DNA of 64,000 nt from NCBI GenBank assembly GCA_033063855.1, contig CP093831.1, positions 13,392,001 through 13,456,000 of the forward strand, written 5' to 3'. Every line of letters starts with the position of its first letter. Within the stretch, counting starts at the first letter, position 1. The notes beneath the pieces were generated by a model that saw nothing but the letters and a program-made list of their open reading frames with translations, searched no databases and was not told where the DNA came from. Positions 45,482-58,298 of this stretch are shown in pieces. The position numbers were made by a program, and so were the translations under genes. The DNA is from Smittia aterrima (taxonomy: Eukaryota; Arthropoda; Insecta; Diptera; Chironomidae).

Positions 45482-46516
45482 ATTTGATTAGTTTTCCTTT
45501 GCAAAGTTTGAAGGAAAATGAAAGAAAATCGACACTCAAAACAAAATTGTGACTAAAATTGAATAAATCATTTGCTTCGTTAGTCGCTTAAATCCTAAAA
45601 TTTCATTAAAGGACACTTATTCATTCTCTCGATAGGATTGCAAAGTCTGGTTCGCAGAGTAGCTGATGTGTCTTGTGCGATTGTCAGCCATCGAGATCTT
45701 CTCGTTTTATGATTTTGAGGATACAAATTTAGCTGAACGTCGATCTGATCACATCGATGCTCTAATTTAGAAAAAGCTTCCTCTTATAAAAATGCAATCT
45801 AAAGATTTCTTTTCTCTTGTTTCTTCCAACTTAAAACTTAATCTTACGCCTAGAAAGTGAATTTTAATTTCAATGTGAACATGTGAGCTTCGTGAGGATG
45901 GAGTTGTGATGAGCGATTGATAAAGTTGGTGATGTGAATGCAATTGAGATATAAATAAATTAAAATTGAAATTTCGTTACGAATCGCTTCAACTTCATTT
46001 TTGGTCTGATTAAATAATACAAAAATAAATAAGAAAACTTAAGTGAAAAATTCGCGGATCGTGGAGGGGTAACTTAGTCCTTTTTTTGGTTGGTTATTGT
46101 TGGTAATTCTTCCTTTTAGCGTTACATGTATGACTTTAACATTCTTCATCTTCTCTTATATCGAGTTTAGTTCAGTTTGAGCTTAACTTTATGTTTTGTG
46201 ATTATGGCGTTTGATTCTTTCTTCTCATTCGAGAAAAGTTTGCAATGGAAGCTCTCGAACTTCTGTTTCTGAGAATTTCCAGTGCAAAGCGAATTAAAAA
46301 GTTAAGGCACTCGAATTAGTTAAAATATAATTATAGATAATAATAGTTGTAAAAAACCTTTTGATTCTCCTAAAATTGTATGGCACTTTTGGTTACACAA
46401 TTCGATTACTTCGCCGATTTAAAAATTTCATAAAAATCTCTGCACAACTCTCAAATATTTCAGTTGCACAAAGTGGCCTCTAAAATTCATGTTTCTACTC
46501 TTTGGTAAGCCGCAAC
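45482..46516. other. spacer between convergent genes
   Basis: About 1 kb between the second mucin-like gene (plus) and the PRDM-like gene (minus). Probably mostly the 3' untranslated region of the latter. No gene seen. Confidence 0.5.
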
Positions 46517-49500
46517 TCACGACAACATGAAACTGTCAAGCTTCTTTTGCTTCGATAAGCTCTTCGTTAAATTCTCTGGTGACGACAAATTCGATGCGCT
46601 TGGCGATGAAATCACGGACGAATCGTCATCGTTCAGTTCATCACTCCACTTGATCATCTGATCATTGTTGAATTCAAGATCAGCATCCAACTTTTCCTGA
46701 ATCTCGTCAAACGAGCTTTTAAAATTACTGAACTCCGACATTTCATAACTTTCAATTGATCCTGCGTGTGTCATGTTACCACTTCCACTTCCATTGTGGC
46801 CTCCGTTCATGATAAAGTCATCATCACCAGCAAGCGTGTACTTTATTAGATTGTTTTCCTCGTCTAATGTGATCGGATCAAGGAAGAGATTGCTGAGAAT
46901 AATCTGCTGGTTCTGATGATTGTCTTCGTCACCGTCTTCGAGATCGTGATTGCCTTGTGGGAGAGGCTCATCATTTATGATCTCACAGTGTTGATCATTC
47001 GGCTCCATGGTCATCGTTATTACTTGTTTGTTTTTCTTTTTAGGTTCTTTCTTTACTTTTGGCTCCTTTTTCGCTTTTTTTGTACTGTCGTGAGATTCCT
47101 GACTAGACTTCTTGACTTTCTCGTATTTTCGGAGCAGTGTGGACATGAAGTTTGAGACTTGCCATGTTTCTTGATGCTCCGGATGATCCTTAACGAAATG
47201 CTTGCGGAGGGAGCTACGAGCTTTAACTGGCGCTCGTTTGCAGAAAGGACAAAAGTAAAAGAGGTTCTCATGTATTTCTTGATGGCGTTTTAGTTGATAT
47301 TTCTTCTGGAAGACTTTATCGCATTCCGGACATTGATGATGTTCATTCAAATCGTCTGGCGAGCATGCTTTCGGTGGTTTCTGGACAACTTTTGAAGGTT
47401 CTCCTCCGACTTTATCAATGATGAAGACTTTTGGTGACGGGTTTGTGCTTTCTGTGTTTAATTCGGTTTCGTCTGAAATCTTCAAGCCAGTTCCTATCGG
47501 CACAAGCTTCGGCATTATCGCATTCGATTGGTAATTAGCAAACGTGTAGCCGTTGCTTGTGATGGGAGAGTTTGCCGGGTTGATTTCAACATTCGATATG
47601 ATGATGATTGTGTTGCCATTTTCCATGGTCTGATTGTTCTCTTGCGAATCGATTCCGTTCCAGTTAATAACTGGAGCTTCAGGAAAACCTTGATTTACAT
47701 GAAGATCAACGTGCGGAGGTTCAACTTGTTGCTGATTCTTTTTGCTCAACTTTGAAACGAGAGCTTTGGCAACGTTTTCTTTTATCGGCTTCTTATTGAG
47801 AACAATTCGACGATATTCGGAAGACTTTTTGATGCTGGTTGTTAGCTCTGGTCGGATGACATGAGCTGTGTGAACATTCCTCAGATGTTTCTCCAGTGAG
47901 TTCGGATTCTTAAAGATTCTCGCACAAACAATACATTTATCAAAGTTTGGTGGATTTGGTTGAGTGTCTTCGTAAGACATTGGTGATTGATCATTCTGTT
48001 GTATCTGTTGATGTGATTGCTGGTAATCATTCGGCTCTAGCCACGAGTTTACATCAAGTGGATCTGTCTCTGTCATGAAGTTCTCCATCATTGGTTCTAA
48101 ACAAGTCTCGATCGACTTATCTTCGATTTCATCATCAATCTCCTGTTGCGGTTCGATATTGAATATTTCAGGCTCGGGATGAGAAACAGGAGTTGGTTGA
48201 ACCGGAACGAGAAACTCATCAGGCAAATCGTCCAATCTATTGAAACATTTGATAAAAATTAAATGAAAGAATGATAAAATGTCATTGAACTTACTTATCA
48301 TTAGTCACAGTTTCTGGTGTCGCGATATTTCTGTGAATCTTCATGTGTCGATTGAGTGACCACGAATTACTCAAAACCTTCCAACAAATGTTACAATGAA
48401 ACAAAGATTTTTTTGCTGATGTTTTATGCTTAAAGCAATCGTGTTCTTTGAGTTCATCTGGATTTTGAAACATCTGAAAATGATTTGTTTTTGTTAAGTT
48501 TTATCGATCTTTATCAACAAACTAAAGAACTTACCTTCATGCAAACGACGCACATGTAAAGATCGTGTGATCTCATATGCTTCTCTAGATTCGATTTCGT
48601 AATGTACTTTCTGGCACAAAGCTCGCAAGCATACTTCTGAGTTTCATTTTCTTGCATTTCTGTGAATTTGATGTTCTTAACTGAAGATGATGGTGATTGA
48701 TTCATCTTCTCTGAGTCGCTCGATGTCATTTGATCGTGGAGACTTATCTGATAACTATCCATGTAGTCATTTTGATAACTGCTGTTTGCCATGTGATCAT
48801 TCTTTGCCATCAATATGAGATTATCAAAATCGAGATTGTTGTAGTTTGGTGATTGTGTTTTCATGAGACTGTTGATCGGTGGTAGAGTGATTTCAGATGA
48901 AGGAGAAGAAGTCAATGGAGCTATTGCCAAGTAGTTGTTGTTTGCTATATCCACCGGATCAGCTTCTTCGTGAAGTTTTATTCCGTAGTCGAATGACACT
49001 TGTCGCAGGATGTTTGTGCATACGCTGGGATTTATTGACATCTCTAGGAGACTAGCCCCCATTCGAGTTGCATATGACGGCGAATACCATACTTTGAGGA
49101 TATCGCCGAGCTCAATGTCACGCGTTGATGTGTAGTAGATCTGATCGTTTTCCTAAAATTTAAATATCCTTTAATTTCTTTTAGTTCACACGATGATCGA
49201 TGCTTACCTGATACGCCATTAAATTCTGTTCATTCGAGTATTTTGCTATATCAACATGAATCATCCAGTTGCACTTGTTCTCATCGCTGGTGTCGAGATA
49301 ATAGTTGCGCACATTGAAAAGCTCCTTAATGTCATCCGACAATTCATCGAGAAAAGGATCACCGTTCCAGACTTCATTGAAAACCACCAGTGGAAACTTA
49401 TTTGGTCGAGATGGAGGCACGTAAGACTTCGGAGCAAGCAATGGGCCTTGAATATAAAAGTTATTGGTCGTGACCTAATTTCAAAACTCCAGACTCACCG

Positions 49501-49904
49501 AATCGCGTTCCTTTGGCAAACTTTTGAGCTGTGATGGCAATTGTTGTACGAGGCTCCTCGCAATCAATAATTAAAAGACCATCGGGCACGGAGTAACGCG
49601 AGAGATTGTCGTGATGAGGTTTGTCCTGGATCTGGTTTGATGTGAAAAATCCATTGAATCTGGACAAAGTCACAATATTCTTTCGACTTACGTGTTGTTC
49701 CGACAGCGATGAGCACAAACCAGTGTAGTGTGATCCATTGCATATATTGCAAACGTTCGGTACGTGCCTGATACTCTACTCGATGAGATTCAAATCAAAA
49801 TTGACGATGGAGAAAAATGAGGAAATTGGGAAAATTTTGAAAAGCAATTCAAATCAAACCTGATTTGTGAATGGAGGAATAACGAGCTGCTGTTCCCAAG
49901 ACAT
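46517..49904 (-). CDS. PRDM10-like PR-domain zinc-finger protein
   Basis: Seven exons: 49860-49904, 49692-49775, 49499-49631, 49208-49446, 48535-49152, 48295-48473 and 46517-48236. All phases fit, total 1,005 residues from MSWEQQLVIPPFTNQ. A small zinc-knuckle-like CNIC..HYTGLC (residues 23-34) precedes a PR/SET domain (about 60-200: KGTRFGPLLAPKSY, DENKCNWMIHV, EQNLMAYQ, GDILKVWYSPSYA). This layout and the DENxCNWM and EQNL.AY motifs are closest to PRDM10 among the families I know (PRDM15 is the alternative). Six C2H2 fingers follow: two next to each other ending exon 5 into exon 6, one in exon 6, and three spread in exon 7, between acidic and Asn/Gln-rich linkers and a Lys-rich segment. It should be a nuclear DNA-binding regulator. 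Most PRDM proteins of this branch lack strong methyltransferase activity. Confidence 0.85.
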
Positions 49905-50280
49905 GCTGCTGTTTATTGTTGTGTATAATCGAGGGATGGAGGCGATCACATTATCAGCAAAATTAAAAACAACAGAAGAAATATTCAGAAAAATTCTGAA
50001 AAAAAATATTGTTCAAATGGACACAGAGGGAACTATCAGCCAGTGCCGTCGAGTTTGATTTCCAAAGTTTTTCATAATTGAAAAAGTGATTTCAGATTAT
50101 GCCATTTTCATGACTAGCATCTGGTGACTAAGTGTTTAGAAATTTTCCATTCTCTTCATGACGTAATTTACAAACGAAGCCTTGATCGAGGGAAACGCAA
50201 TGCGACAAAATGTTTTTTCTTTAATTTTCATATATTTTCCTTGTCCTCTCTTCGTCGAATTAATTCAACTAAATAAATCT

Positions 50281-50700
50281 TCAATATCCTTGAGGCTGGT
50301 CCGAGTTAGGTCGCGGCCTTTTATTATAATGATGATGGGGCTGCTGATGAGAATCTCGATCTCTATGATAACGCTGATGATGATTTTGATGTCCACCGCC
50401 ACGATCGAAATTTCTACGATTGTCAAAGTTATGTCTAGGACCTCCGTAATTTTGGAAGCGCCCACCGCGATGTCCTCCACGATTGTTGTTGAATCCATCA
50501 AAAGGATAAACGATCGGTGGTGGTTTAGGTTTTTGATTACAAAAATCGGTGAAGACTTGATCGTCTTCAGAGAAGCGATTTGCGAATTCTTCCTCAAACT
50601 CTTTGACCAATGAAACCTCCAAAGGATTCAATTCCGGTTCATCACTATCTTCATCGGTGCTGGGAAGATCCAAGTTGATTTTTCTATTTGGGTCAGCCAT
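50281..50700 (-). CDS. RAMAC: RNMT-activating mini protein homologue (RAM)
   Basis: A single exon of 139 residues. The N-terminal part (residues 34-63: FEEEFANRFSEDDQVF, then PKPPPIVYPF) matches the RNMT-activating segment of vertebrate RAM (FAM103A1), which binds cap guanine-N7 methyltransferase and stimulates mRNA cap methylation in the nucleus. The remainder is Asn/Arg/Gly/His-rich with RGG-like words (RGGHRGGRF, NFDRGGGHQ), the RNA-binding part in known RAM proteins, and ends KRPRPNSDQPQGY. It carries a longer acidic N-terminus (about 33 residues) than the human protein. It lies 376 bases from the PRDM-like gene and 63 bases from the CULT gene, all on one strand. Confidence 0.82.
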   Translation of the reverse strand: MADPNRKINLDLPSTDEDSDEPELNPLEVSLVKEFEEEFANRFSEDDQVFTDFCNQKPKPPPIVYPFDGFNNNRGGHRGGRFQNYGGPRHNFDNRRNFDRGGGHQNHHQRYHRDRDSHQQPHHHYNKRPRPNSDQPQGY

Positions 50701-50705
50701 TTATT
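50700..50705 (-). terminator. poly(A) signal of the CULT gene overlapping the RAM start codon
   Basis: The minus strand reads CAATAAATGGCTGACC: the hexamer AATAAA shares its last A with the ATG of the RAM gene. It lies 59 bases after the CULT stop, and I see no other hexamer between the two genes. Confidence 0.55.
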
Positions 50706-50763
50706 GTAATTAGTTGCGAATAATTCTGTCAACAATTAGAAGCGAGTCAACGTCTGAAATCAG

Positions 50764-51406
50764 TTAGTTATTAATAATTGAAAATATATCTTTCAATCTC
50801 AGCTTACAAGCTTCAGAGATAACTGCGTCAAGTATAATTGCGTAGAAACCTTCGTTACTTGGAAAAAGAGGATTGTATGCTGCGAGTTCAATTGGCTCAA
50901 ACATCCATCCGATGTGAGCTTTGCAAACTGGACACTGACACACCTTCCAAGCGAATCCTTCAAACCAAGTTGAATCAGAGAACCACTGAATTCAGAAAAC
51001 TTGAATTAAGTAAAGCTCGCGGGAAGTATTTTGATATACCAACTCACCCCAGATGCTCGAGCACAACTTGCTTTCTTACTAATCAAAACTTTGAAGTTAA
51101 TGCCGCGAGGATTCTTAAGATTCTGTATAAGAATTTCCTTAGATCCAATTGTTATGTTTGACAATCCCAGATTTATGTCACTAATTACAGAGTTGTCTAC
51201 TAGATTTAAAACGGCTGTATCTTCGCCGCAGCTCTTGCACAAGAGGTAACCTGGAAGATGTCAGAAATACATTGTCGTGTCAGCAAGGAATCAATGACTC
51301 ACGACTTACCTTCAATGAAAGTCTCCGATTCAATTGAATTGAAATTTTCCTTATGTGCGCTAATATTTATGAAAACTCCAAGTAGAAGCAATAGTTGACA
51401 TTTCAT
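50764..51406 (-). CDS. secreted CULT-domain protein (cereblon-type ligand pocket)
   Basis: Exons 51310-51406, 51048-51250 and 50764-50985 (introns of 59 and 62 bases, phases 1 and 0) give 173 residues. It starts with a signal peptide (MKCQLLLLLGVFINISA). The body is a CULT domain: CKSCG at the front, a central beta region (SNITIGSKE..NPRGINFKV), then STWFEGFAW and CQCPVCKAHIGWMF. The two CxxC pairs match the zinc site, and the Trp residues of STW, FAW and IGW correspond to the three-Trp cage that binds thalidomide-type ligands in cereblon. Lon-protease-like and DDB1-binding regions of cereblon are absent, so it is not an E3 receptor but one of the secreted single-CULT proteins known from animals; its natural ligand is unknown. 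Confidence 0.85.
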
Positions 51407-52760
51407 CGGTGTGGTTGAATGTAGCGGCTTCTTGTCAGTGGATTAAGTTATTTTCACGTCTCTTCTCTACGGAGTTAAAGCGATATCTAATTTTAAAACA
51501 TTAAGCGCTCTCCTTGCCAAAAAAAACGTTCACAAATAAAAGCTATCGCACACCCCGAGCTGAAAATTGTTTTCTTGAACTCGCCAAGAATTTTTGTTTT
51601 GAAAACTGATAAGAGAAAATTTCAGTTCCCTCAAGTTTTGGTTGTTCTTTGTGATAGAACTTTACCTTTGTTAGATAAGACAACCAGCGTTCAACTTGAT
51701 TTTGAAAAAGTAAGTTCAAATGATTAGGAAAGTCGCGGAAAATATTTGTGATTAAGTTTTCAATTATTTTTTTTTCTGTGAAAACTCCTTTCACTTCGAT
51801 TCAAAGCTTTAGAAAGACTACAACTAAATTCACGTCAACTTGCAAAGTCCTCAAGTATATTTGAATTTCGTATTAATTAGAACAGAATCCATAGAAGTTC
51901 ACAGGGTGCTTCTTCGTCTAAACAAAAATTGTCTGAACACGAGCGAGACAATTTGTTTGTTGTTCGTTCCTTCTCTGCTTCGGCTTAAAACGTTAAAACT
52001 CCTAAAAGTTAACATAAAATAATTTTATGAATGTCTGCCCACGACCATAAAAAAGTTTCCCCTCTCGGCTTCAATGAACTGACTTCCGATTGTCGATCCA
52101 AACTAATGGATCGTAATAATCACACCTTTTAACAGACAAAAGAAGTGATTTGAGCTTCAATATTCGTTTTGAAGTGCTTTGAATTCAATGATTAACATCT
52201 AGCATAGTTACGATTGTTTGTGCTATTTTGCGAATCTTTGATAAAACGAACTGCAGTCGTGACTCAAGCAACTCATCAAATTAGCAAGTTTCAAGATCGG
52301 GCAACTTCGTTTAACTCAGACAGTAAATATTTGAATCGAACATTAAGATTTTCTCCCTATCTCTTTTAACATTGCATTAACAGCTATGAACTCATCGGAT
52401 TATGAATGCAAGGTTCTATTTTCGGTTTACAACCATAAAAAGTTCTCCCTCTCACTATCGCTCACCTTTCAGCCGGAACATTTCCGATTGCTAAGCGTAC
52501 GAAACGTGATTCTCTCACAATTCCCTTGCTTTGACTCGTACTCATCGATGTAACGTCGTGCGGTTCGGTTTCGAGTTCGATCGCGGTATTTTGTTTGCAA
52601 ATTTAAGTAATTATTGACGAAGCAAACAATCATAATCTGTTCGTGCTCGATGATAAACGTGCTAGAGTTTCAATTTTGACTTGTGATTCAATCTTTCTGT
52701 CAAGCGGGAAAGAGTTTGAGAATATTATTTCACTTTTGTTTGAAAACATCTTCTGATAAG
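51407..52760. other. divergent upstream region
   Basis: 1.35 kb between the CULT gene (minus) and the commissureless-like gene (plus), which must hold both promoters. Short open frames are not supported. CCATAAAAAGTT-like words occur at about 52046 and 52432 on the plus strand. Confidence 0.5.
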
Positions 52761-53707
52761 ATGAGTGCTGATCATAGTGTTATTTCTCAATCTAAACCAA
52801 TCGCCATCAACCCTCCTGTACATGAAATTGAGTTTGGTTACAATCACTTTAACGATAGCTCCATTGTGTATCCAGGTCGATGTCAATCTAATATATTTTA
52901 ATCCAATTTAAGCATACACGGCATTGAAGTAGCTATAACAAGAGTTTTACGTTTTGTTTTACGTTTTAGGTCCCGAAGACACAACTACCATCAACTTCGC
53001 GCCTGATGGAAGTTTCATAGACCACAAACAGTCCGTAACTCTTCTTGTTCGCGACGGCGAACACAACATTCCGATCCTTTACTGGATTTTGCTCATTGTT
53101 CTACTATTTGCTATTGTAACATCGCTCATTGTCATCTGTTGTGTTGGTTTCAAAACAAATATTCTTGGAAAGCGAAAGGAAACATCGAGAGTAGCTTCGC
53201 ACTACAACGGCTTCGCCTCAGGAACGATAACAACTTCCGAAATGATGCCAAAGTTTGTCGCTTCGCCAGCTCAAAGTTACTCAACACAGAAACTTTATCA
53301 ATGGTGCCAACAAAAAGAAATGCAGCAATACAAATCGCTTTGGGCTGTAAATCCTAGCGCTGGTTAGTTTGATCATTAGCTCTCATGAAATCAACTAAAT
53401 TTGAATGTTTTCAGCGCCAGCATCAGCAATCGTTCACATCGCAGAGAAGAACGAGAATCCAAACGCCTATAAAACACGCTCACTGCCATCGAAAAATAAG
53501 CAGAGGCCTGTAAGCTCTATCGATGATCTCGATGAGCTTTATAGTAAAGTTAACTTCAGCAAAAAATTACGAAACAGAATGACAAACGACGAAGCAGCAA
53601 TCATCGCATTTTGTCGATCGAAATCTCAAAACCTATCACAATTCTCTGGCGGCGGGCCCAGAGGAGATGATGCGATAGTTATTTACGACGAGCGAACGGC
53701 GCTCTAA
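52761..53707 (+). CDS. single-pass membrane protein, possibly commissureless-like
   Basis: Exons 52761-52875, 52970-53362 and 53415-53707 (both introns phase 1) give 266 residues from MSADHSVISQ. There is no signal peptide; about 83 residues precede one membrane segment (about 84-108, WILLIVLLFAIVTSLIVICC), then a basic juxtamembrane stretch and a cytoplasmic tail. The tail has SLPSKNK and the conserved-looking block DDLDELYSKVNFSKKLRNRM followed by NDEAAIIAFCRSKS, and ends in ERTAL. This topology, the LPS word and the VNFSKK..NRM block recall the dipteran commissureless family, which removes Robo receptors from the surface of growing axons by endosomal sorting; I make that link from memory of the family and cannot align it. 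AATAAA at 54086-54091. Confidence 0.6.
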
Positions 53708-56700
53708 ACAACCGAAATCCAAAGATCTCTTTAATGTTTAGTTGTAAATTGTTCTAAGGTAGATTAGAATCAAATTTTGTCTCCTTCTTCGTCCTTACAT
53801 AGATTTAAATATTGTTCCCATCATCTCAGAGAAGATTTAAATGTTAAATCTCCTTTATCATCCACCATATGAGCTTCAGGTTCAACTTTCACTCAAAGAT
53901 GTCCTCCCTAGATTTCGACAGATTGTGTGTTTCGTAGAAACTTGTTTAGAAGGTTTTTTTTCATCTCATTAAAGACTGATAGAGAAAATGTTAGAGTAAT
54001 GAACCCCGAATAGGATCTGATTGTGTCTCATTTTCAGAAATTATCGTTGATCACGTAAAAAAAATCTTTATAGATTAATTAATTGAATAAAGCGGATTAC
54101 AATGTTCTTGTACCTTTAAGAAATAGAAAACTTTGGTTTGATTTGGAAGAATCTTACAGCTCTCCGCGTATTTGAAGGTCGGATTGAGTTAATCGTATTC
54201 AATTAAAAGTTAAGAACTTTATTTATAGGAATTGATGTCATATGACTCAGGTAGCGTCAGTAACTCATTTGAAGGCGAAAAAAATTGACACAAAGTCTGT
54301 TTATTGCAATTCAGCAAATATTTGATGAAATGTTTGCTTGACATTTGTTTTTATCGTCACTGACGATTCGCCTGTTAAAAAGTATCTCCAAAAGTTAATA
54401 ATCAAGATGAACTTGATCAATTTCGATAAAACCGAACAAACTGAAAGAAATCTTCGTCGAATAAAATTTAATTTATTTTTGAAATATAATAGAACTTTTT
54501 TATTTCCTCTTTTACTTTCTATGCTTCATTTTCCTCATTTTCATTCTGTTTTCTCATATAATATAATTTAATAATTCATAATATTCCATAACTTCATTCT
54601 CATAATTCTTCTTCTTTGCTTTCTTTTACAATTACGTGTGTGTCTGTGTTTATGTGAATTTATGAAACTTTATTTAAGTTCCTTCATCTTTGCTTTCACT
54701 TTCATCTTTTTACATCAATCGTTATCATTAGTTTTCTAATGTAATAAAATTTTGATTTTAATTTTACAAAGAACATCGCTTTTTAATGCTTAAGTTTTCT
54801 TCTGTTAGTAGATCGACACTTTACAAATAATTACAAAACAAGATAAACTTAATCAGAGCTTGAAGATTGTTTCCTCTTGCGTGTGTTTTTTGGGGGAGGA
54901 GGTTGTAGAGAGATAGAGAGAAAACTTGAGTGCAAATAGTTGAAGAATGTTAACCAAACTTCGAAGAATAATATAAAGTCACAAGTTATCTAAGATTTAC
55001 TTAAAGCATTTTCACATGAATTCTTTAGAATTAGAAGAAACAGTTTTATGAAAACTTTTCATTTCTGTCCGTGATTTTGAGTTTTCTGTGCGCTTTTCTG
55101 CCCAAACTGTTTTATGAGCTTAAAACAAACGCTGCTCGAGATTGAAATTCTAAAAAAAATTCTTTACACATTTCAGTCTTATTTCAAAAGAAACTTTCTT
55201 CTTTAAAAGTGCTGCCAATTGATTGGTGAAGAGACGAAAGTAAAGTGGGTGAGACATGACGGAATTGCGGTTTGCGTTTTTTAAAAACACCGAAAAGAAT
55301 ATTTGAGACTTTACTATTGTTGTTGGCAGTGGCTCTGTGATGAATTGTTTGTGAAAATGTGCCTGAGAATGAGCGACAGGCGCAACGTGAATCGGCTCGA
55401 AATATCGTTCGTGGGTGGCTGGCGGGTTGATCCCTTCTGTTGTTTCGAATGATAGCGAACAGCAAACGGAAACTCATCTGTGCATAGTAACGATGACCAT
55501 TCTTCCATGTGATTCACATTTGCCAGTTCATTAACGAACGAAAACTCATTTCAAAGTGATTGCGAAGAAGAAAATTGTCTTTCGGAATTTTCTTTTGATG
55601 TTTCATCGCCTTATTTTCACTTTGGCCACCCTCGACGAGATGAAATATAAAAGATTTTAATTGCGATCTCACTGATCTGTTTGTCATTTTAAAAATTTAG
55701 CCTTTCAGCGACCGTCAACTCAATGTCCACTTAGCTTACTAACAACGATTATTCAAATTTCTGTTTCTTCTTTAATTTTAATACTTCGATTAAGGTTTTT
55801 TTTTTCAGAAAAAAGTTCTTCTTAAGATTTTAAATTTCTCGATAAAAATGTGATTCCTTGCCAATTTTGCCGGTTTTGAGCTGCGTGAGCTTTAAAAAAA
55901 GCTCAGCCGTCTCGTCCTGTAATTTTTCTAATTTATTTCCCTTATTCAAAAGTCTAATAAGATTTAATTTTGTCGCTACGAGCAGGAGAATCGTTCTGAA
56001 CTTTTCCTAAGGCGCAATTTCCATAGATAAAAACCAAAATTAGATTTCATTCGCTCAGCCTACAGTCGGAGAAATTCACAACGAACTCTTCTGTCTACCA
56101 ACAAATCCGAAATAAGTAAAAACAAAATATGAATGAAATTACCTAAAGAAACAATTCTTTCTTCTCCGGAAAGTCTTAACGTTTAAAGAATTCTTCTTTT
56201 GTCTTATAAACTCGTAATTGCCTAAAAAGTTTATTTTAATCTTTCTTCTATAAAAAGTTTTTCATTTCAATCTTGTTGCACATAATTTTCTGGGAAAAGT
56301 TCGTGAATTGCGACAATTAATTTCGAGGGTTTCTTAAAGAAAGTTGGGATTTTTCGAGCAGGTCGCAACTTACGAACACTTCCCAGTCAGATTTTGATTA
56401 CACATGTTCAAGTTTAAGTTTCTCTTCTTGCTCTTATCAGAAATTACACACGGATTCTTCTAGAAAATGTTTTGCGAGGAGCGATTATCAAAGAGATTGA
56501 AGGAGGGGAGAGATTAAAGAAACTTGGTATTATTTGGAATGATTTCTTGCGTTTAAACTTTAATTTTTATTTCACTTCATCCACTGAGCTGGCCAGTAAT
56601 TTTCCCATGTATCTTTAAATTTTCTCTTTTAATTTAGTTCAATTAATGTTTTATTAGCCGATTATACAATTTTAAATGTACGATTTTTGCACCATTCTTT

Positions 56701-58298
56701 ACTCAATCTAATAATTATCAAGAAAAGGGGAGAAACTGTCCGTAAAAGACGTCGACAATCCAGTTTCGGATGCAGACTCTTTCCCTTTTATTGCAGAGAG
56801 AAGCCACTGATACGAAACTTTGTCGACCAAATAAAAAAAAAAGCTTCTCGAAATAATTTCCTAACTTTAATAAAGCGAAAACTTTTCTCAATTGTATGTG
56901 TCTGTGCTTTTCTTTCTTTTATTCTCTTGTGATAATAACTTCTTCAACAAAGAAAAATGATTATGGTTTGATCTTGGTAAAACGATCCTGCGATGGCGAA
57001 TATCATGTCAGGCGATCTCTTCACAACCCCGGAGGGAGAATTCCTTTATTGAAGATGTAGAAATAATGATTTGCATGATAGGCGCCTATCGATAGATCGT
57101 TTCAACGTTAACTAACCTGAAGCAAAGATGTTTGCTTCATAAGAATAAAAAATTAATTTTAAAGATCTACAGTTTGCTTTCCTTGGGAGTAAGAACACTT
57201 AAACCGAAAGTTGTTTGATTCCTTAAGAGCGAAAAAGGGAGTTAATTCAATAAAAACAACTGGTTTCTAGATGAAATAGGACATCGAACGCTTTCTTGCA
57301 ACACGCGATTAGTGACGGCAATTTAAATTAAAACTTATCAAAGTAGTTTCATAGAAAGACCTAATTTAATCTAATTCTTTATAAAAATATACAACAACAA
57401 CATTAAACGTTTAGGGGGAAGTGTGGAAGGGGAAGTGAAATATCAAAAATATAATTCGTAAAGTTTGATTGCAGAATTGATTGAAAGTGCTACTTTTAGT
57501 GTAGCAAAGTTTCTCGATCGTCTTTAAACTATTTCCTTTAATCAACGCAATCAAACTGTTACGATTCTTAAGTAAAAGTTGTAAAGCTTGCGGAGAAACG
57601 AAAAATAAAGTATCTGGGACTAAACGTATCGGTTTTAAATACTTGATTTGCTTTTCGTTTGCCTTCCATTTCGGATTGTTTCGTGAAAAATGTTTCTCTA
57701 AAGTGCATTCTAGATATTTTATTGATTTATTTGCTTATCGAAGGAAAAACTTTAAGTGCATTTCTGTGATTGAACTTCAAAAAGTTCTCACATTATAACA
57801 ACTGTGTGGATTTCTGTTTGTGTTTGTGGGTGAAGCTATGATAGAAAACTATGTTTTCTTTTTAATATTTTATCTGCCATTCGTCATCTTTAAATTTGTA
57901 TTTTATTTGCACTTTGTTTTGTACTTTCTCCAAGGATCATCAATACGTATTTCTCTTTTGAGACGACACACGATGATTCCAAGTTTTCCCGAGCAATCTT
58001 TTCTCTTTTGCATTCCATAAATTTTAGTTTCATTTTTTTTTGTTGTTTGTTCAGATAAAGTTTTTGTTTTAAGTTTAGAGAAGGAAGAAAATTAAATTAA
58101 ACAAAAAGTAGTCAAAAGGGTTTGCCAGTCTCATTCATTTACGACAGTTTAGAGCAAAAAGTTCCTCATCTTCAACGTCAAAGTTAAAACAAATTTTTTT
58201 TTAAAGAAATAAAATAATTTTAACGAATTAGAAAAATGTTTCCTTCTTCTTGCAATGATTAAGCGTAGAAATTAAGGGACTCTCTCATCAAAGTGTCC
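53708..58298. other. large spacer between convergent genes
   Basis: 4.6 kb, AT-rich, with the 3' untranslated regions of the commissureless-like gene (left) and ultraspiracle (right; AATAAA-like words on the minus strand near 57717-57735). No gene, tRNA or repeat element recognised; short frames overlap on both strands. Confidence 0.5.

Noticed and set aside
50957..51047. Shorter last exon of the CULT gene starting at 50957
   Set aside because: That acceptor is out of phase and removes the conserved STWFEG segment; the acceptor at 50985 fits both phase and domain.
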